From Streptomyces sp. Ru72 (GTDB taxonomy: Bacteria; Actinomycetota; Actinomycetes; Streptomycetales; Streptomycetaceae), in NCBI RefSeq assembly GCF_002920635.1, contig NZ_PQSR01000021.1, positions 36,139-100,138 of the forward strand: a stretch of DNA of 64,000 nucleotides. Direction: 5' to 3'. Below are positions 44,061 to 53,155 of the stretch, piece by piece. The notes under the pieces are model-generated. The model saw nothing but the letters and a program-made list of their open reading frames with translations. It had not been told where the DNA came from and searched no databases. The position numbers and the translations under genes were made by a program. How positions within the stretch are numbered: position 1 is the stretch's first letter; each line of letters begins with the position of its first letter.

Positions 44061-44082
44061 GCCCCCGGCGCGTGCCGGGGGC
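44061..44082. terminator. Perfect GC hairpin upstream of the RelE-like remnant
   Basis: GCCCCCGGC-GCGT-GCCGGGGGC is a perfect 9-base stem with a 4-base loop. Read on the minus strand it is followed by TTCGG and lies 27 bases before the start of the RelE-like gene, so it may end an upstream transcript or act as an attenuator. Confidence 0.55.
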
Positions 44083-44428
44083 TGATGGGTGGTCGTCCGT
44101 ATAGGCCGGTGTGTGGTGCTCATTGGTGTCGGTCGGGTGGTTGTCCGGGTGTTGCCGGAGAGCGATGACACTGGCTCGTCGGCCGGAGCCGCTTCCCGCC
44201 TGGCGGGACGTGCGGCTGATCGTCCTTTCACCGCAGGTCAGAGCCGTGTGGCGTGGTCTCCGTGATGGATATCCAGCTGATCACCGCCGGGCAGATGTAC
44301 CGCTACTTTCCCTGTCAAGTCAGTGTGTTCAGATGCGACCGCTCGGGGCGGGGCGGTAGGCGCGGGGAGCCTCTGCCGAGGACACGGTGCGGTCAGAGCC
44401 GTGGCATGAGTGGTTACGGGGGTCTTGT

Positions 44429-44726
44429 TCAGGTGATGCTTTCGAAGAATGCACGGCACTCAGTAACGGCTTGTCGCGCGAGGGTCAAGGCGTCCATCTG
44501 TCCTCGGCTCCATCGGGATCGCGCGACTTCACTGTGAATTCCGCTCGCCGGGCGGGCCGGGGGCGACGTAAACCTCGACAGTTTATCGACGAGTGGGGTG
44601 TTGCCCTTGTTGAAGACGTCGCTTGCGAGCTTGATCGCGGTGTGCTGATCCCTGATCTTCAGGACCGTGTCGGGCAGGACGACTAATTCGCTTGCCGCTG
44701 GGGTGGCGGACGGGTTGAGTGACGGC
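44429..44726 (-). pseudogene. 5'-truncated coding remnant, unknown family
   Basis: The minus frame from 44726 to TGA 44429-44431 has strongly coding-like codons in its first half (VVLPDTVLKIRDQHTAIKLA, SDVFNKGNTPLVDKL) and continues QMDALTLARQAVTECRAFFE. There is no ATG, GTG or TTG in the first part, and a TAG closes the frame upstream, just before the divergent kinase gene. It looks like a gene that lost its 5' end. I do not recognise the family. Confidence 0.4.
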
Positions 44727-44727
44727 T

Positions 44728-45720
44728 ATGAACCTGACACAGGCGGCCGAGCGGCTCGGGTTGGGGCAGTTGCTGGATGCCCCGCTGCTGCTCAAGGATG
44801 ACGAGCAGAGCCCGGTGTGGAAGGCCGTTACTGACTCCGGCTCATGGGTGGTGAAGATCGCCCAGCCCTGGGGTGACTTCTGGCTGCCCATGGCTGCCCA
44901 GGCAGGGGCGCTTGAAGCCGCCGCGTGGGAGAGCGGTGTCGCGATGCCCGAGCCGCAATCGACGACTCTGGGAGAAGCGGGTCTGTGGCGACCGATCGGG
45001 GACGGTGCCTACGCCCGTGCGGTGCGCTTCGTCGAGGGCGCGCATCCCACCGCGCCGACGTCCGAACCGTTGGCGGCATGGGCCGGCGGGCTCGTCGCAG
45101 ACCTTGCACGGTGCGCGATTCCAGCCGACCCGACAGTCCACGGCGACTACCGGTCGAACTCCCAGGAAGAGTGGGAGGAATGGTTCGCTCAGGCCGAACG
45201 CCTCGAGGTCCTCAGCGCCGAGCATGTCCGCATCCTCAAGCTTTCGCTGGAGAAGGCCGAGGCCATGATCGAAGATCAGCAGGACTTGTGGCGATCCAAG
45301 GTGGTCATGCACCGCGACATCCGGCACCAGAACATTCTGACCGGCTCCGGTGGACCGGTGCTGTTGGACTTCGATGCCGCCGGGGCGCAGGACCCGTGGT
45401 GGGAGCTGGTCTTCACCGCTTTCCATCTCGCCGGCTTCGGCCGGCGGTTGGAAGTGCCCGAGCGCCGTATCGTCGAAGCCTGCCTGTCCGGGTATGTCGC
45501 TGCGGGAGGGGCGGTCGGGGCGGTCGATGAGTCGGCGTTCACCGGCATGTTCGCCGGACGCGTGGGAGCGGCGGCCTGGCAGCTGTGGATGGCCTGCGGC
45601 CACCGGGGCGGGAGTCCGGAGTACCAGGCCGGATTCGCTCAGACACTCAGGGAGTCGGTGAAGGCGATGGCCATGATGCTCAAGGCCATGCCGACCTGGG
45701 CCACCTGGCTCAAGGCGTAA
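44728..45720 (+). CDS. Aminoglycoside phosphotransferase (APH) family kinase-like protein
   Basis: 330 aa. The catalytic loop VVMHRDIRHQNIL (HxDxxxxN) and the metal loop VLLDFDAAGAQDPWWELVF (DxD) are the two signature motifs of the APH/choline-kinase fold; VWKAVTDSGSWVVKIA supplies the N-lobe lysine. The family includes antibiotic kinases, homoserine kinases and many enzymes of unknown substrate, so drug resistance should not be assumed. ATG 44728 is preferred over GTG 44719. The ribosome site is weak. The 3' end overlaps antisense the run-on part of the DUF6193 pseudogene. Confidence 0.83.
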   Translation: MNLTQAAERLGLGQLLDAPLLLKDDEQSPVWKAVTDSGSWVVKIAQPWGDFWLPMAAQAGALEAAAWESGVAMPEPQSTTLGEAGLWRPIGDGAYARAVRFVEGAHPTAPTSEPLAAWAGGLVADLARCAIPADPTVHGDYRSNSQEEWEEWFAQAERLEVLSAEHVRILKLSLEKAEAMIEDQQDLWRSKVVMHRDIRHQNILTGSGGPVLLDFDAAGAQDPWWELVFTAFHLAGFGRRLEVPERRIVEACLSGYVAAGGAVGAVDESAFTGMFAGRVGAAAWQLWMACGHRGGSPEYQAGFAQTLRESVKAMAMMLKAMPTWATWLKA

Positions 45721-46571
45721 GCGGGGACGCTGGGCAAGGCGCCGTCGACAGCCGATCTCACGATGCAGGGCGGCGGCCCGGTCGGAGACGTCCTGGTGTC
45801 GTCGTCGCATGCCACCCCACCCGGAATCCTGAAGGGTCGTTCGCCGAGCGCGACCGGGCCCGGGCCCGGCGGCAGATGGCGCACGGCGATTGCCACGGCC
45901 TCGTGCGCCGTAGCGAACCGGCCGAGGTCGTCGCTGGCGAGGCTCCTGCCGACCGCGTACGTGCCGTCGCTGTTCGCGAGCAGGCATGGTCCGACGACGG
46001 TCAGGCGCGGGCGGGTGGTGGTCGAGAAGCGCAGCGCCCAGTGGCTCGTAAACGAGTAGAGGGCCCGCAGCGCCGGCTCGGCGTGCGCCGCCTCGATCAG
46101 GGCCTGGTACGTCTTCTGCCAGGCGTACTCCAGTTCGCCTGCCTCCTGGCGCATGCTCTGCCACTCGGATTCCGTCAACCCCGCGGGATCGTTGTCGGGA
46201 ACCTCGAACCGCCCGGTCAGGTGCACGACGGGTGAACACCCGGCGGATGTCGTCCAGCGCCGCCCCGTCGTGCCACGCCCGGGCGGCCCTGGCGGCCTGA
46301 GCCAGTTCGTCCGTCACGCCGTCGATGAGGGGCATGCCCTGGAAGGGCTCCGTGCCCCGGATCGACCACCGCCGCTCGTGCCGCCACGCGCTGATCGCAG
46401 CGGCTCGCGGTGCGGCAGGGTGCTTGCGACGGTCGCGTGGAGCAGCGGGGCGGAATCCAAGGGCGTTACGGGGACAGCACCGAGCCGGCCCTCTGCCCGG
46501 AGCGCTGCGGCGAGGCTGTCGCAGGCCGCGACGTCGGGGTACAGGACGGCGGGATCAGCAGTCGTGGGCAC
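45639..46571 (-). pseudogene. DUF6193-family gene broken by two frameshifts
   Basis: Three minus-strand frames follow one another. First: ATG 46571, PAVLYPDVAACDSLAAALRA to LLHATVAS. Second: RWSIRGTEPFQGMPLIDGVT and ARAARAWHDGAALDDIRRVF. Third: VHLTGRFEVPDNDPAGL, LRALYSFTSHWALRFSTTT, RPRLTVVGPCLLANSDGTYA, FATAHEAVAIAVRHLPPG. The last stretch is the hallmark of DUF6193 proteins, a Streptomyces family annotated as natural product biosynthesis proteins with no firm function. The natural stop has been lost, so the frame runs on into the kinase gene on the other strand. Confidence 0.7.
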
Positions 46572-46767
46572 GGCTCCCGACTGTGCCCGAGCCGCCGATT
46601 CCCGGACAGGCGGCCCGGCCGGTCACGGAAAAGCCGCTGAGAAGCCCTCGGTAGTCCGGCCACACGACTCCCTGCGCTCAACTGGCCAAGTACACGCTCA
46701 GCGGCCAGATAGAACGCTCAGGCACAACGTGTCCCCAGCTCCGTCTGTGCCGGCGCGGCACGTTCGG

Positions 46768-47604
46768 TCAAGTGCCGTTGATGATGCGGTCGAGCAGCGC
46801 TCGCGCCTCCGCGGTGCGGCGGTGGTCCCGGCCGAAGGCGGCCAGGCAGGCGTCGTGCGCAGCCGCGGCCCGGGTGCGGGCCTCGGTACCGCGCCCCAGC
46901 CCCAGGAAGGCGGTGGCCACGGCCAGCTCCACCGCGCCGGTCTCCGGCCGGCGCTGCCCCTCGGGCAGGCTGCGATGCTGCTCGTCGGCGCGCTCAGCCT
47001 CGGCGAGAGCCTCCTCGTAGCGGTCCTGTCCGTTGAGGCTGCGGGCCAGGCCGAGCCGCAGGACCAGGGTGAACCGCGCCGGTACGCCAGGGGCGGTGAG
47101 CGCCTCGCGGGCGAGCGTTTCAGCCTCCCGGTGGCGGCCCTGCGCGTTGAGGGCGTAGATCAGTCCGTTGTGGGCGGCCGCCGCTATGAGCGGCATCTCC
47201 GGCCCCGTGCCGCGCATCGCGGCCCGGGCAACGGCCGCACACTCCGCCTCACATTCGGCGTGCTGGTCAAGCGCGCTCAGCGCCGTCTGGGCGCGGTCCG
47301 AGCGCAGTTTCAGCGTCAGCGGGTGTTCGGCGCCGAAGACCCTGCCGAAGACCGGCAGAACTGCGTCGTATGTGGCGAGGGCCTCGGCGTGGCGGCCCTG
47401 GGCGCTCGCCGCGAGAGCGGCGATGCTCAGCGCCAACGGCGCGTGCGGGTCGTCGCGAGGCCGGGACCGGGCCGCGGCCACGGCGCGGGCTTCGGCCTCC
47501 GCCTCGGCATAGCGCCCGGCTTCGTACAGGGCCATGACCGGTGGCAAGGGCGATCTCGTCCTCCGCCCGACGTCGTTTCGGCCGCGCGGCCAGAAGAATC
47601 TCAT
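46768..47604 (-). CDS. Tetratricopeptide repeat protein
   Basis: About 278 aa made of TPR-like helix pairs: MALYEAGRYAEAEAEARAVA, LAASAQGRHAEALATYDAVL, GLIYALNAQGRHREAETLAR, LARSLNGQDRYEEALAEAE. Such repeats mediate protein binding and are frequent in actinomycete regulators. ATG 47604 begins RFFWPRGRNDVG; the frame is open to 47748 without homology. No DNA-binding or catalytic domain is attached. A partner cannot be named. Confidence 0.78.
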   Translation of the reverse strand: MRFFWPRGRNDVGRRTRSPLPPVMALYEAGRYAEAEAEARAVAAARSRPRDDPHAPLALSIAALAASAQGRHAEALATYDAVLPVFGRVFGAEHPLTLKLRSDRAQTALSALDQHAECEAECAAVARAAMRGTGPEMPLIAAAAHNGLIYALNAQGRHREAETLAREALTAPGVPARFTLVLRLGLARSLNGQDRYEEALAEAERADEQHRSLPEGQRRPETGAVELAVATAFLGLGRGTEARTRAAAAHDACLAAFGRDHRRTAEARALLDRIINGT

Positions 47605-47850
47605 GCCCGGAGCATACGGACGCTGCGCACGCGTGCTCGAGGAGAGCTGACCAACGGGGCCCGCGGAGGCCAGGCGGGCAGTGCCAACTCGTAACACACC
47701 GGCGTGCGGCAAGTCGTTGAACCATACGTTGAGTGCCAGAGGGGCCAACTGAGATGCAGGCTGGCCAACTGAAGCACTCAGTGGCCGCCATGAGGCGGCT
47801 CCGTCGCGTCGGCTTGGCCAGAAAATCGAGCAAGTGGCCTAATTTGGGGC

Positions 47851-48081
47851 ATGGAACATGCCCTCTCTGCCCGCGATCTGATCGAGCTCCAGGTGGACTG
47901 GCAGCGCACGTACGCGGCGCTTGCCGTGCCGCGCCCGGTACACACCACGGCACTGCGCCGCCGCCTGCAGGCCCTGTCCGGCCGGCTGCTGTTCCACCCG
48001 TACTGGTCCGGCCCGGGCCGTATGCCGGCGGCACGGGTGGAGCTGCGCCGTCAGGCCCGCGCCCTGGAACGGATGCCGTGA
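47851..48081 (+). CDS. Small hypothetical protein, first of a coupled pair
   Basis: 76 aa: SARDLIELQVDWQRTYAALA, TTALRRRLQALSGRLLFHPY and ARVELRRQARALERMP. It looks helical, and the third positions are strongly GC-biased. Its TGA overlaps the GTG of the next gene by four bases, which supports it as a real coding sequence. Such two-gene units of small proteins are common in Streptomyces accessory DNA; the function is not known. Confidence 0.6.
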   Translation: MEHALSARDLIELQVDWQRTYAALAVPRPVHTTALRRRLQALSGRLLFHPYWSGPGRMPAARVELRRQARALERMP

Positions 48082-48317
48082 CGACGCACCTGGTCCGCCT
48101 CCGGTTCGAGGCCGACGGCCAGGCGGTCACCGGGGAGTGGGCCGATGGGGCGACCGCCCGCCGTACCTGGCGCGACTGGGTCGGGCTGTACGGCAGCGAC
48201 GAGGAGGTCGTCATCCGGCTCACCGAGGACTCCGAGGGCGAGCGGGTGCTGATGGCGTGGGAGCGGGGGCGCGTCGTCGAGACCAGCTCGGACGGCGGTC
48301 ACCGGTCCGAGAGCTAG
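48078..48317 (+). CDS. Small hypothetical protein, second of the pair
   Basis: 79 aa from GTG 48078: HLVRLRFEADGQAVTGEWAD, RRTWRDWVGLYGSDEEVVIR and LTEDSEGERVLMAWERGRVV. It seems to be a compact beta-rich domain with alternating strands and polar turns. Translational coupling to the 47851 gene by GTGA is clear. Family unknown. Confidence 0.6.
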   Translation: MTTHLVRLRFEADGQAVTGEWADGATARRTWRDWVGLYGSDEEVVIRLTEDSEGERVLMAWERGRVVETSSDGGHRSES

Positions 48318-48741
48318 TGGGTCTTCGTGCCTTCGGCTGAGCCGCCCCCGCCGGAAGTTCGGGTGATCTTGCCCGACGGGCAGAAGTTCTCCGGGGCACC
48401 GCGAGCGTGCGGTTCGACTTGACACAGCTCAGAAGCGGTCTGGACGACCATAGCGGGTGCAGCACTTGTGGTGCATGAATGCGCTCCATGACTCACCGGG
48501 ACGAGGGGGACCGTTAACCGATCGCCGTCGCCTTGCTCGGCGCCTGGTACCGCTTGGCGGCGGTGACGGACGCGGCCTGGTCACCGTCACGAGCCGCTGG
48601 TCCTGACGTCAGTTGTCCTGCCGCCGTCGACTGCGGCAATCCGTGGGCTGCTCGCCGCGACCGTCCTGAGTCGCGCCGTCTGGGTCACGGCCGCGATCGC
48701 CCGTGCGCCACGGCGCCAGGCGCACCAGGCCAGAGCCCTGA
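48318..48741. other. 424-base gap between convergent genes, nothing recognised
   Basis: No coding signature or strong hairpin was noticed. The small-protein pair and the AraC gene end towards each other here. Confidence 0.35.
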
Positions 48742-49647
48742 TCAGTCACTGTCGCCGACGAGGCGACCCACTGCCACATGATCGCGGAATGTGGTACCGG
48801 CGCGCAGGCGGGTGATGTCCTGGACGGGTGGCAGTCCGTAGAAGGCCCGGTATTCGCGGCTGAACTGGGTCGCGCTGGTGTATCCCACGGTGTGGGCGAC
48901 CTGGGCGGCGGTGGCGTCGCCGGCCAGCAGTCGGCGCCTGGCCGATAGCAGCCGCAGATGTTTCTGATAGCGCAGCGGGCTCATACCGGTGGCAGCCTTG
49001 AAACGGCGGTGCAGGGTCGCCGGGCTCATACCGGCCTCGGCGGCGAGCTGGTCGATGCTCACCGGTTCGGCAAAGCGGTCGCCGAGCCAGGTGATGACGC
49101 CGCGGATCCGAGTGCTCGGGGCTGCCGCGGCCTGGCGCAGCGCCGGACCGAGCGGGCCGGTCAGCAGCCGGTAGATGATCTCGCTTTCGACGCGCGGCGC
49201 CAGGGCCGGAATGTCAGCGGGGGCATCCAGCAGGCGCACCAGGCGGGTCACGGCGTCGATCAATTCAGCGGGCATGTCGGCCGTGACCCGCCAGGCGGGC
49301 TCGGCAGCCGGGGGCGGCGCGGCGGGACCGAGTTCCAGCAGCAGTTCGGTAAGGATCTGATTGTCCAGGGCCAGGACCGCCGAGCGGTAGGGCACCTGTT
49401 CAAAGATGGCGGTGACCGGCAGTTGCACAGTATTCAGCAGCACCTGGCCGCCGGGCACGCTCCAGCTTTGCGAGCCGGCGACGGTGTGCTTGGCGCCGGC
49501 GGCGATGAAGCTCACCATCGGCTCATAGAGCAGACGGCTGGGCGGCAGCAACTCGTCGGTCGCGACCAGCGACAGCCGGGGCACTGCGGTGGTGGTCCAC
49601 GGGCCGTCGCGGTGGTCGGTGATCGCCTGCGCGAGACGGTCCAGCAT
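48742..49647 (-). CDS. AraC family transcriptional regulator divergent from an aldo/keto reductase
   Basis: 301 aa. An AraC_N-type cupin domain (LYEPMVSFIAAGAKHTVAGS, VLLNTVQLPVTAIFEQVPYR) is followed by the two helix-turn-helices (DQLAAEAGMSPATLHRRFKA; AAQVAHTVGYTSATQFSREY). The N-terminal group (PF06719) is typically linked to oxidoreductases responding to electrophiles or aldehydes. ATG 49647 follows GAGGGAACC. It is divergent from the aldo/keto reductase gene, with an inverted repeat between them, so it very probably controls that gene. Confidence 0.9.
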   Translation of the reverse strand: MLDRLAQAITDHRDGPWTTTAVPRLSLVATDELLPPSRLLYEPMVSFIAAGAKHTVAGSQSWSVPGGQVLLNTVQLPVTAIFEQVPYRSAVLALDNQILTELLLELGPAAPPPAAEPAWRVTADMPAELIDAVTRLVRLLDAPADIPALAPRVESEIIYRLLTGPLGPALRQAAAAPSTRIRGVITWLGDRFAEPVSIDQLAAEAGMSPATLHRRFKAATGMSPLRYQKHLRLLSARRRLLAGDATAAQVAHTVGYTSATQFSREYRAFYGLPPVQDITRLRAGTTFRDHVAVGRLVGDSD

Positions 49648-49704
49648 ACGGTTCCCTCGACTGCTCAGTCCGCGTTCCACACGCTGCCCATGGTGAGACG
49701 ATCA

Positions 49705-49727
49705 GGCAATCATACGCGATTGTTGCC
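49705..49727. promoter_or_regulatory. Candidate operator between AraC and aldo/keto reductase genes
   Basis: GGCAATC and GATTGTTGCC form an imperfect inverted repeat around ATACGC (inner CAATC/GATTG perfect, outer GGCAA/TTGCC perfect). It lies 40 bases upstream of the reductase ATG. Binding by the AraC protein is inferred from position. Confidence 0.4.
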
Positions 49728-49766
49728 CAATGACCTGCGGATACGTGGACCCCTAGCGTCAGGGGC

Positions 49767-50783
<1,017 letters not shown>

Positions 50784-50954
50784 CACCGGGCCGCCACAAT
50801 GACGTGACAGCAAGAGGTGGGCGGACGGACGCACGTCTTCCGGGCTCGCCCGGGTGTCAGAGGGCCGCCGGCACTGCTTCAGGCCAGGAGAGTCGCCACC
50901 GGCCGGACTACAGAGAGTGCGGAGCCCGACCCACCGGTCAGGGACGTTGGTTCA

Positions 50955-51324
50955 GGGCCCGAGCGAAGTTCTCCAACACCGCCAACCGGCCCGGCCTGCC
51001 GTGGTTCGACGCCATCCCCGCCACCTGGGACGAGAGCCGGACCCTCGACGGGGCGATCGGCCAGTACGTCGCGGTCGCCCGCCGCAAGGGCGCCACCTGG
51101 TACCTGGGCGCGATGACCAACGAGTCGGCCCGGACGCTGTCGCTCCCGCTGTCCTTCCTCGGCAGCGGCATCTGGACGGCGACGGTCTACGCCGACGGCA
51201 CACCCGGCACCTACGCCTACCAGACCCCGGTCGTGGTGAGCACCCGGACCGTCACCTCGGCGACCGTGCTCAGCGTGCCATGGCCCCCTCGGGCGGCCAG
51301 GCGGTGCTGCTGAAGCCGAGCTGA
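50955..51324 (+). pseudogene. C-terminal remnant of a GH97 glycoside hydrolase
   Basis: The plus frame reads FSNTANRPGLPWFDAIPATW, RTLDGAIGQYVAVARRKGAT, TWYLGAMTNESARTLSLPL and GSGIWTATVYADGTPGTYAY. This is the C-terminal beta-sandwich of GH97 retaining/inverting alpha-glycosidases. Near the end one indel moves the frame to MAPSGGQAVLLKPS, which restores the expected C-terminus. The catalytic barrel is missing. It lies beside two GH43 genes, so a larger carbohydrate cluster has been cut down here. Confidence 0.75.
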
Positions 51325-51328
51325 TGAA

Positions 51329-51367
51329 GGGGTGCCGGCGCTCTCCCAGGGAGAGCGCCGGCACCCC
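51329..51367. terminator. Perfect 18-base-pair bidirectional terminator hairpin
   Basis: GGGGTGCCGGCGCTCTCC (51329-51346) pairs without mismatch with GGAGAGCGCCGGCACCCC (51350-51367) around CAG. It lies between the GH97 remnant and the GH43 gene, which are convergent, so it would end transcription from both sides. Confidence 0.8.
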
Positions 51368-51376
51368 GGTTCCAGT

Positions 51377-52807
51377 TCAGTTCGTCACGCGGAAGGTCGC
51401 ATCGCTGCGGGCCGTGGCGGTGGTGATCGGGTCGAGCTTCAGGTAGTAGGCGTAGTGGCGGATGTACCGGTCGGGGTAGTTGTAGGACTGGAACGACGAC
51501 CAGGTCGAGTCGGCGAGTCCGGGGACCTGACGGAAGGTGGCGTCCGCGGCGAACTGACTGCTGCCGTCGTTGTAGGCCAGCTCGAAGTCGTAGTTGGTGT
51601 GGCGCAGGAAGTATCCGGGGTAGTTCACCGACTCGAAGGAGACGGTGCCGGAGCCCGCCAGGCCGGTCCTCAGCCGGAACTTGGCGTCGTCGCTGGTGAC
51701 GTTCTGGTCGATGCGCACGTCGAAGTTGGTGTGCCGTACGTACCGGTCCTGGAAGTTGTACGACTGGAGCCGGTTGGCCGGGGTGTTGGGCCAGCGGGCG
51801 AGCACGCGGCTCTCCTCGGCGGCCGTCAGGTTCATGATCCAGCCGTGGCGCTTCTTGGTGCCGCCCATGTTGTAGCTGGTGGACGCCGGCTTCTGGTAGG
51901 CGGCGGGGTTGGACGGGTCGGTCGTCACGACCGGCATGTAGCCGCCGTTGGTGGCGTACTGGTCGAGGTAGAGGCCCCACTTGTTGGTGCCGTTGAACTT
52001 CATCCACATCGGGCCCTCGACCTGGGAGCCGGTCAGGCCGATGCCGGAGAGGTCACCGAGCCGGGTCCAGGTCCCCAGGATGGAGTTGCTGCCCTCGAGG
52101 GTGATCTGCCCGTCGCCGGAGGCCCGCACGTAGCGGTAGTTGCCCACTCCGGAGGGCACCTCGATGATCTGGGTGTCGATGATCTCCTGGGTGCCGGGGC
52201 GGTCGATGTAGATCTGCGGGGAGGTGATGGTGCGGAAGTCGCTGGTGCGGGCGTAGAAGATGCGGTGCTTCGTCGCGCCGTTGAAGGGCACGTTCGTCGC
52301 CCAGTACAGGATGTAGCCGTTGGTCTCGGGGTCCCAGATCGCCTCGGGCGCCCAGGCGTTGCGGCCGTCGGGGATCGCGCCGGCGACGTTGAGCAGCCAC
52401 GGCTTCGACCAGGTGACGAGGTCCGTGGACTCCCACACCACCAGGTTGCGGCTGCCGTTGTTGATGGCGGTGTCCCAGTTCTGCCCGCAGCTGATGCACA
52501 GGTCGGTGGCGATGATCCAGTACTTGCTGCCGTCGGGGGATCTCACGAACGCGGGGTCGCGCACCCCTTGTGTACCGACCGTGGAGCGCAGGACCATGCC
52601 GCCGCCGTTGAGGTCGTTCCAGTGCAGGCCGTCCGTGCTGTGCGAGAGGTACATCTGCTGATTGGTCGCCCCCTCCCCGGTGAAGTGCACCATCAGGTAG
52701 CCCGGATCAGCGGCGGCCGCGCGTTCCGGTGTGGTCAGGACTTGCCCTGTGCAGAGCAGGCAGGCGGCGACGAGTATCGCCGCCAGCCGGGAGAGAAGCG
52801 TGCGCAT
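51377..52807 (-). CDS. Secreted GH43 arabinofuranosidase with C-terminal AbfB (CBM42) domain
   Basis: 476 aa. A Sec signal peptide (LLSRLAAILVAACLLCTG, cleaved near ERAAAA-DP) precedes a five-bladed GH43 propeller with the likely base Asp in GVRDPAFV, the modulating Asp in AIWDPETN and the acid Glu in SQVEGPMW. The C-terminal about 150 residues are an AbfB beta-trefoil (SYNFQDRYVRHTNFDVRI, SVNYPGYFLRHTNYDFEL, SYNYPDRYIRHYAYYLKL), which binds arabinose side chains. This order and length match the Streptomyces exo-alpha-1,5-L-arabinofuranosidases (GH43 plus CBM42), which trim arabinan. ATG 52807 follows ACAGGAAACGTAG. Divergent from the second GH43 gene. Confidence 0.93.
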   Translation of the reverse strand: MRTLLSRLAAILVAACLLCTGQVLTTPERAAAADPGYLMVHFTGEGATNQQMYLSHSTDGLHWNDLNGGGMVLRSTVGTQGVRDPAFVRSPDGSKYWIIATDLCISCGQNWDTAINNGSRNLVVWESTDLVTWSKPWLLNVAGAIPDGRNAWAPEAIWDPETNGYILYWATNVPFNGATKHRIFYARTSDFRTITSPQIYIDRPGTQEIIDTQIIEVPSGVGNYRYVRASGDGQITLEGSNSILGTWTRLGDLSGIGLTGSQVEGPMWMKFNGTNKWGLYLDQYATNGGYMPVVTTDPSNPAAYQKPASTSYNMGGTKKRHGWIMNLTAAEESRVLARWPNTPANRLQSYNFQDRYVRHTNFDVRIDQNVTSDDAKFRLRTGLAGSGTVSFESVNYPGYFLRHTNYDFELAYNDGSSQFAADATFRQVPGLADSTWSSFQSYNYPDRYIRHYAYYLKLDPITTATARSDATFRVTN

Positions 52808-53155
52808 CTACGTTTCCTGTCTTTCTGCAGGTGCCTCAATCGAGGGGGTTCAGCCGTGGCAGAAGGGAACCGATGACCCATCGTTCGATATTTAGAAAGC
52901 CCTTCGGAAAATCGTCCAGACGCTATAGGGCTGGCAAAAAGAGTGTCAAGACGTCGGGGTGGTCGACCGTCAGGTAAAACGTCCGCGCAGGTCATTGGTG
53001 TTCGGTATATCGGATGTCGTCCGAAAGGTATTGACGCCGACTCGTATCCCAATTCACACTCACGCAGCGCAATGTCATTCGGCGGCACGTCAGCACCTCG
53101 GCCAAGACCGCGAGCCGCCCTCTCAGGCATGTCTTCATCACGGGGATGTGAACCC
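52808..53155. promoter_or_regulatory. Divergent promoter region of the two GH43 genes
   Basis: 348 bases, lower in GC than its surroundings. Related sequences CCCTTCGGAAAA (52900-52911) and, inverted, CCTTTCGGACGA (about 53017-53028) could be regulator half-sites. TATTGACG at about 53029 could be a -35-like element. No palindrome as clean as the one at 57516 is seen. No gene is present. Confidence 0.4.

Noticed and set aside
44728..45720. Calling the APH-family gene an antibiotic-resistance enzyme
   Set aside because: Only fold-level motifs are visible, and many APH-fold proteins have other substrates.
44842..46335. A 497-residue minus-strand open frame
   Set aside because: Only its start (46335 to about 46210) belongs to the DUF6193 pseudogene; the remainder is antisense to the kinase gene.
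52808..53155. A definite LacI operator between the GH43 genes
   Set aside because: The CTTCGGA-like half-sites are imperfect and far apart, and do not resemble the clean palindrome at 57516.
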